From NCBI GenBank assembly GCA_027021615.1, contig JALUTY010000067.1, forward strand, positions 1 to 34,977: DNA of 34,977 bases, given 5' to 3'. Shown piece by piece: positions 8,132-15,168 of this stretch. Within the stretch, counting starts at the first letter, position 1; every line of letters begins with the position of its first letter. The notes beneath the pieces were generated by a model. That model was given only the letters and a program-made list of their open reading frames with translations. It made no database searches and was not told the DNA's origin. The stretch is from a bacterium. Lineage in GTDB: Bacteria > Desulfobacterota > Deferrisomatia > Deferrisomatales > Deferrisomataceae. The position numbers and the translations under genes were made by a program.

Positions 8132-8394
8132 CCCGGCGGAGGAATAAGCGCGTTACATCGGAGAGCGGGGCAAGGGACCTGCCTCCGGCCGGACGCGAAG
8201 CCGGGCATTGGGATTCGCCGCGCAGGCACAGGACCGAAGAACTGATTTCATGACAACTCGCTGGAGTCCAAACCGTTTCGTGGTCCGAGCGTCAGAGGCG
8301 CTGCGCGGCGAGCTAAGGGCCGCGCCCGGCTCTCCGACAGGTCCCTTGCCCCTCCGAGCAGGGAGCGGTAGCGCCTGTTTATCCGCCGGGTTGA
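8128..8394. repeat. Composite inverted-repeat element, copy 1 (186-bp hairpin inside outer inverted repeats)
   Basis: The outer ends are inverted: TTGACCCGGCGGA at 8128 and TATCCGCCGGGTTGA at 8380-8394. The inner unit, 8167-8352, starts GGGGCAAGGGACCTG and ends with its perfect reverse complement CAGGTCCCTTGCCCC. Pairing continues inward as GCCGGgCGCG/CGCGCCCGGC and TCGCCGCGCAG/CTGCGCGGCGA, and more weakly as GGACC..GAA/TTC..GGTCC, so nearly the whole 186 bp can fold into one hairpin with a loop around CATGACAACTCGCTGGAGTCC's first 20 bases. Related copies occur at 11780 and 28688. The gap between tldD and the acylphosphatase gene (309 bp) contains little else. Confidence 0.85.
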
Positions 8395-8440
8395 TGGCCT
8401 CCCATCGTTCTCGCCGAAGTCATCGACGGGAGGGGTCGCC

Positions 8441-8716
8441 ATGGACGAAGTCAGGGCCCATGTGGTGGTGAGCGGGCGGGTCCAGGGGGTGTGGTTTCGA
8501 GCCAGCACCCGGGACGTGGCCCGCCGCCTCGGGTTACGCGGATGGGTCCGCAACGTGCCCAACGGCGACGTGGAGGCCGTGTTCGAGGGCCCCAGGCCCC
8601 AGGTGGAGGAGGCCATCGCCTGGTGCCGGCGGGGCCCCCCGGCCGCCCGCGTGGACCACTGTGACGTGATCTGGGAGGACCCACGGGGGGAGGGGCCGTT
8701 CGAGATGCGGTTCTAG
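8441..8716 (+). CDS. acyP: Acylphosphatase
   Basis: A 91-residue protein of the acylphosphatase family, which hydrolyses acyl phosphates such as carbamoyl phosphate. The catalytic signature VSGRVQGVWFRAST (residues 11-24) contains the phosphate-binding loop GRVQGVWFR with the essential Arg23-type residue. GWVRNVPNGDVEAVFEGP supplies the catalytic Asn at about residue 41. Size and fold pattern match the family exactly. The ATG at 8441 has GGGAGG about 7 nt upstream. It is bracketed by two inverted-repeat elements with the same TTGACCCGGCG ends (8128-8394 and 8718-8798), so it is probably transcribed on its own or by read-through. Confidence 0.92.
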   Translation: MDEVRAHVVVSGRVQGVWFRASTRDVARRLGLRGWVRNVPNGDVEAVFEGPRPQVEEAIAWCRRGPPAARVDHCDVIWEDPRGEGPFEMRF

Positions 8717-8717
8717 A

Positions 8718-8798
8718 TTGACCCGGCGAGAAAATTGGAAGGGTCACTACGTAGGGAGGGGCAAGGGAACGATCGCTCCGATTTATCCGCCGGGTTGA
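8718..8798. repeat. Short 81-bp inverted-repeat element
   Basis: It begins TTGACCCGGCG 1 nt after the acylphosphatase stop and ends ATTTATCCGCCGGGTTGA 13 nt before the cobyrinate synthase ATG. These ends match the outer ends of the element at 8128-8394. Inside is a single GGAGGGGCAAGGGA, equal to one arm end of the 186-bp hairpin. It may be an internally deleted derivative of the longer element, or the empty form into which the hairpin inserted. Confidence 0.75.
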
Positions 8799-8811
8799 CA
8801 ACAGGAGAACG

Positions 8812-10194
8812 ATGCGCAGCGCTTTCGTGATCGCGGCTCCCGGGTCGGGGTCGGGCAAGACCACGGTGACCCTGGGCATCCTGGCCGCCCTGCGGCGCAG
8901 GGGCCTGCGGGTGCAGCCGTTCAAGGTGGGGCCCGACTACATCGACCCGTCCCACCACGCCCGGATCACCGGGCGCCCCTCCCATAACCTGGACACCTGG
9001 ATGATCCCCAGGGCCGTGAACCGCCGGCTCTTCCACTCCTGGGGGGCCGATGCCGACGTCGCCGTGGTGGAGGGCGTGATGGGCCTGTTCGACGGGGTGG
9101 ACGGGCACAGGTTCGACGGCTCCACGGCGCACCTCGCCCGCATCCTGAGGCTCCCCGTAGTGCTGGTGGTGGACGCTCGGTCCATGGCCCGCAGCGCCGC
9201 CGCCGTGGTCCAGGGGTTTGCCTCGTTCACACCCAGGGTGCCCATCACTGGCGTGGTCTGGAACCGGGTGGCCAGCCCCAGCCATCGACGGATCTTGGAC
9301 GAGGCCCTGTCGCCCGCGGGGCTGCCCCCGTCCTTGGGAGCCCTTCCCCCGGAGCCCGAGTTGGCCCTGCCCGAACGGCACCTGGGTCTGGTCACCCCGG
9401 AGGACGCGGCCCTGCCATCCACATGGGAGGACCGGCTGGCGTGCTGGGTCGAGGACCATCTGGACCTGGACCGGCTCCTCGAGCGCACCCCCGCCCCCCC
9501 GGCTCCCCGGCTTCCGGCTCCCCGCCGCCGGGACGGAGCCCGCTCGGTCGCCGTGGCCCGGGACGCGGCGTTTTGCTTCTACTATGAGGAGAACATCCGG
9601 CTGCTCGAGCGGGCAGGAGCACGGATCATCGATTTCTCGCCCCTGGCGGGCGACGGAGTGCCCCCCGAGGCCGATGCAGTGTACCTGGGCGGGGGGTACC
9701 CCGAGGTCCATGCCGAGCGGCTGGCGGCCAACCAGGCCTTCCTGGACGGGCTGCGAGGCCACCACTCCCAGGGCCGCCCCATCTACGCCGAGTGCGGTGG
9801 GTTCATGGTGCTGTGCCGGTCCCTGCAGGCGCCCGGAGGAGGTCGGGTGCCCATGGCCGGGATCTTCCCGGCCCGGGCCCGGATGCGCTCGGGCCGGTTC
9901 CATCTGGGCTACCGGGAGGTGGAGGTGGAGGGGGCCGCCGGCCTGGACGGGCTCACGGCCCGGGGCCACGAGTTCCACTACTCGGAGCTGGAGGCCCCAC
10001 CCCAGGGCGTGGAGACGGTGTATCGGGTGCGCAACGCCCGGGGCGAAGAGCTCGGCCGCGAGGGGTACCGGTCGGGCTCTGCCCTGGCCGGGTACATCCA
10101 CCTCCACTTCGCGTCCTGCCCCGATCTGCCGCTCCGGTGGCTCGGGCTGTCGGGGCCCAGGCCCTGCCGAACACCCGGGAGGACCCGGCCTTGA
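8812..10194 (+). CDS. cobB: Cobyrinate a,c-diamide synthase
   Basis: A 460-residue glutamine- and ATP-dependent amidotransferase that would amidate the a and c side chains of cobyrinate in cobalamin synthesis (CobB/CbiA). The N-terminal ATPase domain has the P-loop APGSGSGKTT (residues 9-18), then FKVGPDYIDPSHH and VEGVMGLFDGVDG, all family hallmarks. The C-terminal class I glutaminase-like domain contains AVYLGGGYPEVHAERLAAN and YAECGGFMVL, whose Cys328 is the catalytic thiol, and a His near AGYIHLHF. The ATG at 8812 has AGGAG 6 nt upstream. It is the only cobalamin gene in the window. It is preceded by the 81-bp repeat and is convergent with the DUF3343 gene. Confidence 0.95.
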   Translation: MRSAFVIAAPGSGSGKTTVTLGILAALRRRGLRVQPFKVGPDYIDPSHHARITGRPSHNLDTWMIPRAVNRRLFHSWGADADVAVVEGVMGLFDGVDGHRFDGSTAHLARILRLPVVLVVDARSMARSAAAVVQGFASFTPRVPITGVVWNRVASPSHRRILDEALSPAGLPPSLGALPPEPELALPERHLGLVTPEDAALPSTWEDRLACWVEDHLDLDRLLERTPAPPAPRLPAPRRRDGARSVAVARDAAFCFYYEENIRLLERAGARIIDFSPLAGDGVPPEADAVYLGGGYPEVHAERLAANQAFLDGLRGHHSQGRPIYAECGGFMVLCRSLQAPGGGRVPMAGIFPARARMRSGRFHLGYREVEVEGAAGLDGLTARGHEFHYSELEAPPQGVETVYRVRNARGEELGREGYRSGSALAGYIHLHFASCPDLPLRWLGLSGPRPCRTPGRTRP

Positions 10195-10236
10195 GCAACA
10201 GCCGCTTGCCCGGGCCTCGTGGAGACCGGCCCCGGC

Positions 10237-10488
10237 TCAGCCGTCGAGCCGACGGTACCCCGTGCCGTCCCAGCGGTGGAGCTCCTCGTAGGGGCACCCC
10301 GCATCGGCCAGGGCCTGCTCCACGGCCTGCCGCTCGGCCATGGGGAACGTGATGGAAAGGCCGCAGTCCGAGGACAGCTGGCGGGGAACCGGCATGAGCC
10401 GCACGTTGAGGCCGGCCCCCTTCAGGACCTTCTCGGCCCGCATCACCCGATGGATGCTGTGGAAGATGAGGATTCCGTCCCGATCCAT
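10237..10488 (-). CDS. DUF3343 Se/S carrier-like protein
   Basis: An 83-residue soluble protein. ILIFHSIHRVMRAEKVLKGAGLNVRLMPVPRQLSSDCGLSITF matches DUF3343 (putative Se/S carrier protein-like), in which F.STH.AL.AEK.L...G....LIPVPR.ISS.CG.A is diagnostic; the Cys of SDCGLSI is the presumed thiol carrier. The family often co-occurs with selenium use, which fits the selenoprotein genes in this window; direct function has not been shown. The ATG at 10488 has GAGGAGA 6 nt upstream; longer readings to 11127 are not supported. It is divergent from the DciA-like gene with 30 bp between starts. Confidence 0.85.
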   Translation of the reverse strand: MDRDGILIFHSIHRVMRAEKVLKGAGLNVRLMPVPRQLSSDCGLSITFPMAERQAVEQALADAGCPYEELHRWDGTGYRRLDG

Positions 10489-10518
10489 GTGCCGTCTCCT
10501 CGCCTCCGGGGGCCGGCC

Positions 10519-11067
10519 GTGAGCCGCCCGCGGTCCCGTCCCGAACCCCTGGGCCCCGCGGTGCAGGCTCTGGTCCGCTCGGCGCGCTCGGCTCTGTCCG
10601 GCCCCACCCACCGGGTGTGGGAGGTGTGGGAAGAGGTCGTGGGCCCCGACCTGGCCGCCCGGGCCCGGCCCCTCTCGGTGCGAAGCGGCGTGCTCACCGT
10701 GGGGGTCACCTCGTCCGCCTGGGCCCAACAGCTGTCGTTCCTGCGGGCCGAGATCCTCTCCCGGCTGAACGCCCACCTGGCCGGTACCCCCCTCAAGGCC
10801 CTCCGGACCCGCGTCGTGGAACCCGGGCCCCCGCCGGCAGGCCCCCCCCCGCCGCCGGAGCGACCCGCCCCCGGGCCGGTGCCCGGATGGGCCCGAGAGC
10901 GGGTGCGTCGGGCCACCCAGGAGGTCGGCGACCGCGAGGTCCGCCGGGCCCTGGAGCGTCTCTGGCTCCGGCACCTGGAGACGAAAGGGGTCACGGAGGT
11001 CCCAGAAGACGCTCCGCCTCCGGGGAGTACCGGCGATCCCTCCCGTGAAGAACCAGGGGAGGCCTGA
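10519..11067 (+). CDS. DUF721/DciA-like protein
   Basis: A 182-residue protein. The segment VWEVWEEVVGPDLAARARPLSVRSGVLTVGVTSSAWAQQLSFLRAEILSRLN (residues about 33-84) is the DUF721/DciA domain, recognised by W..VVG...A.....P..I..G.L.V.V.S..WA..L......L. DciA loads the replicative helicase in many bacteria that lack DnaC. The C-terminal half is a Pro-rich linker (PPPAGPPPPPERPAPGPVPG) followed by a charged helix. The start is GTG at 10519, with only a weak GGGGG upstream. Its 3' end overlaps the convergent methyltransferase gene by 77 bp. An alternative start within the DUF3343 antisense region is unlikely. Confidence 0.75.
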   Translation: MSRPRSRPEPLGPAVQALVRSARSALSGPTHRVWEVWEEVVGPDLAARARPLSVRSGVLTVGVTSSAWAQQLSFLRAEILSRLNAHLAGTPLKALRTRVVEPGPPPAGPPPPPERPAPGPVPGWARERVRRATQEVGDREVRRALERLWLRHLETKGVTEVPEDAPPPGSTGDPSREEPGEA

Positions 11068-11740
11068 TCTCCAGGCCCTCCCGTCCCCCTTTGACGGCCC
11101 GGACGAGCACCCGGTGGGCCGGCTCACCGGCCCTGGGCTGCACGGGCCACAGCACCGACGGCTCCAGGCCCACCCTCCGGCACTCGCCCAGCAGGGCCGC
11201 GGCCCGGCGGGCCGGGTACACGCAGCAGAACGCCCCGCGGGCCCTCAGCTTGACCTCGGCCGCCCGGACCACGTCCGCGAGCCCGCAGGTCACCTCGTGG
11301 CACGCCGCAGCCACCTCGGGGTCGGGGCTCGTGCGGCCCTGGCCCACCGGCCGGTACGGAGGGTTCGCCACCACAAGGGGAAACCGTCCCGCCGGCAGGC
11401 TCCGGGGGTCCCGCAGGTCGGCCATCGTGAACCGGGCGCGGTCCGACAGCCCGCTCGCCCGAGCCGACCGCTTCGCCCGGTCCACCATGGCCGTGCTGAG
11501 GTCCACCCCCACCACCCCCCGGGCCCCGCCCAGGGCCAGGAGGGCGAGCCCCACCACCCCGCACCCGCACGCCAGGTCCAGGGCCTTATCTACAGGGACC
11601 TCCGAGCCGAACCGGGCCAGCAGTACGGCGTCCACGCTAAACCGGTACCCCTTCCGTGGCTGGACCAGGCGGATCGTGTTGCCCAGGGCACCGTCCAAGG
11701 TCTCGTCAGGCCCCATCGGCACCCTGTCCCGGTGGACCAT
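10991..11740 (-). CDS. TrmN6-like N6-adenine methyltransferase
   Basis: A 249-residue SAM-dependent methyltransferase of the YfiC/TrmN6 group. The N-terminal part TIRLVQPRKGYRFSVDAVLLARF is the typical family opening. Motif I is ALDLACGCGVVGLALLA (about residues 54-70). The catalytic motif IV is VVANPPYRPVGQGR, the NPPY that marks amino-group methylation of adenine. The likely substrate is A37 of tRNA1(Val), from family knowledge; a related protein or RNA target is possible. The ATG at 11740 has GAGGA 5 nt upstream; reading further upstream would run into the repeat at 11780-11964. The 3' end overlaps the DciA-like gene on the other strand. Confidence 0.85.
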   Translation of the reverse strand: MVHRDRVPMGPDETLDGALGNTIRLVQPRKGYRFSVDAVLLARFGSEVPVDKALDLACGCGVVGLALLALGGARGVVGVDLSTAMVDRAKRSARASGLSDRARFTMADLRDPRSLPAGRFPLVVANPPYRPVGQGRTSPDPEVAAACHEVTCGLADVVRAAEVKLRARGAFCCVYPARRAAALLGECRRVGLEPSVLWPVQPRAGEPAHRVLVRAVKGGREGLEIRPPLVLHGRDRRYSPEAERLLGPP

Positions 11741-11779
11741 GGCGTCCTCATACCAAAATTCTCGGCCCCCTGGGGTGGC

Positions 11780-11964
11780 GGGGCAAGGGACCTGCCTTCG
11801 GCCGGGCGCGAAGCCAGGCATGAGATTCGCCGCGCAGGCACGAGGCAGAAGAGCAGGTTTCATGACAGCTCGGTGGAACCCGACCATTTCGCGGTCCGAG
11901 CATCAGAGGCGCTGCGCGGCGAGCTAAGGGGCCGCGCCCGGCTCTCCGACAGGCCCCTTGCCCC
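11780..11964. repeat. 185-bp near-palindromic hairpin element, copy 2
   Basis: It starts GGGGCAAGGGACCTG and ends CAGGCCCCTTGCCCC. It shares with copy 1 the internal blocks GCCGGGCGCGAAGCC, TTCGCCGCGCAGGCAC, TTTCATGACA and TCAGAGGCGCTGCGCGGCGA, with scattered substitutions. It lies between the DUF1015 stop and the methyltransferase start, both on the minus strand. Its right flank TTGAAGGCAACCTGGGAT resembles the right flank of copy 3 (TTGAACGCAACCTGGTAT), so the repeat unit may be longer than the hairpin. Confidence 0.85.
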
Positions 11965-11999
11965 GCCCTGGTGGAGCTCTATTTGAAGGCAACCTGGGA

Positions 12000-13343
12000 T
12001 CAGCCCCCCGGCAGCACCTCGGCAGGATCAAACAGGAGGTGCATCACCAGCCCCGTAACCTGCTTGGGGAAGAAGTAGGTGCTCTTCTGGGGCATCCGCT
12101 CGCCGGCCAGGGCCACCTCCTTGACCTCCTCGATCCGGGTCGGGTTCATCACGAAGCCCAGCTGGACCCCGGGGTCCTCGGCCACCTGGCGCACCAGCTC
12201 GTCGGTGCCCTTTACGTACCGGAGGTTCCTCTGCTCTTCCTGGGCCTTGCGGTCAATGCCGAGAATCCGCTCGAAGATAAGGGAGTGGAGGATGGTGACG
12301 TCCAGGGTCTGCACCACCTTGGGCAGCCGGCCCCGAAGCATCCGGTGCATGACCGCGTCGTCCCTAAGCACCAGGATCCGAAACCGGGACTCGCCCTTGG
12401 CCACCAGCCCGAAGGCGTGGGCTCGGCCCCGCAGGTCCCGCAGCCGGGCCGACAGGGCCTGGGCGTCCGCCACCGGCTCCACCTCGAAGAACTCGCCCAG
12501 CTGCCGTTCCAGGGTGTCGATCCGGTCCAAGGGCACCCCGAACACGGCTCGGTGGGTGGGGAACACGGCCAGGCCGGGTGAGCTCAGGTTCGAGAAGTAC
12601 ATCATCACATAGTTCCACGGCTCGTTCCCCGTGTAACTGGGGTGACGCTCCCGCATGAGATCGCGATACCGGAGGGCTGTCTCGTAGCGGTGGTGTCCGT
12701 CGGCGATCACGAACACCTTATCGGCCATCCGCCGGGTTACCTCCCCCACGAGCCGGGGCTCGGTCACCCGCCACAGCCGAATCTCCACCCCCTCGTCGGT
12801 GTGGACCCGAATCAAGGGGGGAGTCCCTTTGGCCATAGCCTCGAGGTCGCGTAGAACAACCATCTGCGGGTCGTCGTACAGGCTGAAGATCGGGCTCAGG
12901 TTGGCCCTCACGGCCTCCATGAGCTGGAGTCGGTCGGCCTTGGGGCCGGCCAGGGTGCGCTCGTGGGGGAAGTACAGCCCGGAGTCGGGGTCCTCGAGCC
13001 GCACCTTGGCGTAGTACCCCCGCCGGGTGAGGGGCTCACCGAACTCACCTCGGTAGTCCTCCTCGGTGTAGTACACGCTCATCTCCCGGTCCTGGATCAG
13101 AACCTTCTTGCGGAGCCATTCGATCAGCGTGCGTCGCGCCCGGACGTAGCGGTTCTCCTCCCTGTTGTCGCCGGTCAGCACCTTCCCGAACTCCAGGCGT
13201 ACCACGTTGTAAGGGCTTCGGCGGTACAGATCCTCCTGCAACTCGGGGCCGATCACGTCGTAGGGCGGGCAGATCACCCGGTCGAAATCGTCCACCACCG
13301 CGGGGTTGAACCGAACCCCTCGAAATCCCAGCACCTCGGCCAT
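12000..13343 (-). CDS. DUF1015 family protein
   Basis: A 447-residue soluble protein of the DUF1015 family. The N-terminal FRGVRFNPAVVDDFDRVICPPYDVI is the clearest signature, in which the region G.R......V......PPYDVI is nearly invariant. FVIADGHHRYETALRYRD, with its GHHRYE block, is the second signature. PLTRRGYYAKVRLEDP and FPHERTLAGPKADRLQLMEAVRANLSPIFSLY are also typical. The biochemical role is unknown, although gene neighbourhoods in other bacteria suggest amino-acid or serine-related metabolism. The ATG at 13343 is preceded by GAGGGAGTG. It is divergent from the substrate-binding lipoprotein gene, with 214 bp between the starts. Confidence 0.92.
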   Translation of the reverse strand: MAEVLGFRGVRFNPAVVDDFDRVICPPYDVIGPELQEDLYRRSPYNVVRLEFGKVLTGDNREENRYVRARRTLIEWLRKKVLIQDREMSVYYTEEDYRGEFGEPLTRRGYYAKVRLEDPDSGLYFPHERTLAGPKADRLQLMEAVRANLSPIFSLYDDPQMVVLRDLEAMAKGTPPLIRVHTDEGVEIRLWRVTEPRLVGEVTRRMADKVFVIADGHHRYETALRYRDLMRERHPSYTGNEPWNYVMMYFSNLSSPGLAVFPTHRAVFGVPLDRIDTLERQLGEFFEVEPVADAQALSARLRDLRGRAHAFGLVAKGESRFRILVLRDDAVMHRMLRGRLPKVVQTLDVTILHSLIFERILGIDRKAQEEQRNLRYVKGTDELVRQVAEDPGVQLGFVMNPTRIEEVKEVALAGERMPQKSTYFFPKQVTGLVMHLLFDPAEVLPGG

Positions 13344-13557
13344 CGTCTCTCACTCCCTCGGGGAAATCATCCGAAACGCCCCCGCTCCGGGGCGGGCCCC
13401 TGCTATCACATCCCCCCGTTCCGGAGCAAGTCCGGACGCGGTTGTCGGGGTTGGAACGGCGGGTTCCGGGGTTCTCGCGTGTGCGACCAGGAGAACTTTG
13501 ATAAACTTTTTTCACGCTAGGTCCGATCGGTGCAGGGACCCTTTCCCGGATGCGCGC

Positions 13558-15168
13558 ATGGACCGTCTCGTTCCCCTGATCCTGTTGGCTCTCGTGGCCG
13601 CGTGCTCCGCGCCGGCCCCCTCCCCGGTGGATCGGTTCCGGATCGGGGGATCCGCCTCGGCGCGGGACCTGGCCGAGGCCTTGGTGGATGCGTTCCGGCT
13701 GTCCCATCCCAAGGTCGAGGTGGAGCACGCGCCTCCCACCCATTCGGGTGCGGCGGTTCGGGCGCTGAAGGCCCGGGAGATCGACGTGGCCTACCTGACC
13801 CGAGAGCCCACCGCCGACGAACGCTCCGGTCTGTTCGTGTACCCCTTCGCCCTCGATCCGTTGGTGTTCGCGGCCCACCGCACGGCCGGGGTCACCGACC
13901 TGACCACCCAACAGATCCGACGTCTCTACGACGGAACCGTCACCCGGTGGTCCCAGGTGGGTGGCGCGGACGTGCCGGTGGTGCTCCTGGACCGCCCCTC
14001 CTACACCTCTCCCCGGCGGCTCCTGAACGACACCCTACTGGCCGACCTGGACCCAGCGCCCGGGGCCACGGTGCTCGAGGGACCGGGCGACATGGACCAC
14101 GCGCTGCGCCTGTATCCGGGCGCGCTGGGGTACACCTCGCTCCGGGCCGCCCTGGACCTAGAGCCGGACGTGCGGATCCTGCGGGTGGACGGCGTGTACC
14201 CCGACCCGGATGCGGTGCGCAGCGGGCGGTACCGCCTCAACCGGCCGGTGATCTTCGCGGTCCGAGCCGAACCCCTGTCCGCGGCTCGACGGTTCCTGGA
14301 GTTCCTGAACACGCCTCCCGCCCGGCGGGTGGCCGCGTCCAGGGGCACGGTCTCGGTTCGACGCAGCCTGCGGATCGGGGTGCCCCCCATGCGAAACATC
14401 GTGGCCCTCGAGGCCAAATACGGGGGGCTCGCCCGCTACCTCCAGGCCCGGCTGGGGCTCCCGGTGGATCTGGTTCACCAGTCGAGCTACACGGATCTCA
14501 CCGAGGCGTTCCGCACCGGCCAGGTGAACGCGGCGTTCGCCGGGAGCTTCGCCTACCTGGTGGCCCACGCGGAGACCGGCGCCGAGGTGCTGGCCCGACC
14601 CGATTACGGCGGGGTGTCCCACTACCGGGGCGTCGTCTTCGTACGGAGCGACAGCCCGTTCCGATCCATTGAGGACCTGCGGGGGCGACGGGTGGTGCAC
14701 GCCGGTCCCACGACCACGGCGGGCCAGATCTTCCCAATGTACGCCCTGAAGATGCGGGGGCTGGGCCCGCCCCAGAAGTTCTTCGGCGAGTTCATCGACG
14801 CCGGCTCCCACGAGGCGGCCCTGCGACAGCTGATCGAGGGGGAGGCCGAGGGAGCCGCAGCCAAGGACCTGGTCTGGGACGAGATGGTGGAGGAGAACCC
14901 GGCGCTCAAGGGGCGCCTGCGGGAGCTGGCCGCGTCGGCTCCGGTGCCGTCCAACGGGTTCGTGGCCGGCCCCACGGTCTCTCCCGCCCTGCGGCGGCAG
15001 ATCCGTAACCTTCTGCTCTCCATGCACGAGTCTCCCCAGGGCCGCAAAGCCTTGGGGGACCTGGGCGCGGATCGGTTCCTGCCCACGACCGACGGCGACT
15101 ACCAGGCCCTGTACGAGATGGTGCAGACCCTCTCCGACGAACTCTCCGGCTATTTCCAGTACCGATGA
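13558..15168 (+). CDS. Tandem PstS-like/PhnD-like substrate-binding lipoprotein
   Basis: A 536-residue lipoprotein with lipobox VAAC (acylated Cys16). It carries two periplasmic-binding domains in one chain. Residues about 24-265 are PstS-like: FRIGGSASARDLAEALVDAF, HSGAAVRALKAREIDVAYLTREPT, PFALDPLVFAAHR and LTTQQIRRLYDGTVTRWSQVGG match the phosphate-binding PBP pattern. Residues about 271-536 are PhnD-like: LRIGVPPMRN, YLQARLGLPVDLVHQSSYTDLTEAFRTGQVNAAFAGSFAYLV and DLRGRRVVHAGPTTTAGQIFP match the phosphonate/phosphite PBP pattern. No ABC permease or ATPase is nearby. The stop overlaps the sensor kinase start (ATGA), so I infer an extracytoplasmic sensor partner. The ribosome-binding site is weak. 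Confidence 0.85.
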   Translation: MDRLVPLILLALVAACSAPAPSPVDRFRIGGSASARDLAEALVDAFRLSHPKVEVEHAPPTHSGAAVRALKAREIDVAYLTREPTADERSGLFVYPFALDPLVFAAHRTAGVTDLTTQQIRRLYDGTVTRWSQVGGADVPVVLLDRPSYTSPRRLLNDTLLADLDPAPGATVLEGPGDMDHALRLYPGALGYTSLRAALDLEPDVRILRVDGVYPDPDAVRSGRYRLNRPVIFAVRAEPLSAARRFLEFLNTPPARRVAASRGTVSVRRSLRIGVPPMRNIVALEAKYGGLARYLQARLGLPVDLVHQSSYTDLTEAFRTGQVNAAFAGSFAYLVAHAETGAEVLARPDYGGVSHYRGVVFVRSDSPFRSIEDLRGRRVVHAGPTTTAGQIFPMYALKMRGLGPPQKFFGEFIDAGSHEAALRQLIEGEAEGAAAKDLVWDEMVEENPALKGRLRELAASAPVPSNGFVAGPTVSPALRRQIRNLLLSMHESPQGRKALGDLGADRFLPTTDGDYQALYEMVQTLSDELSGYFQYR

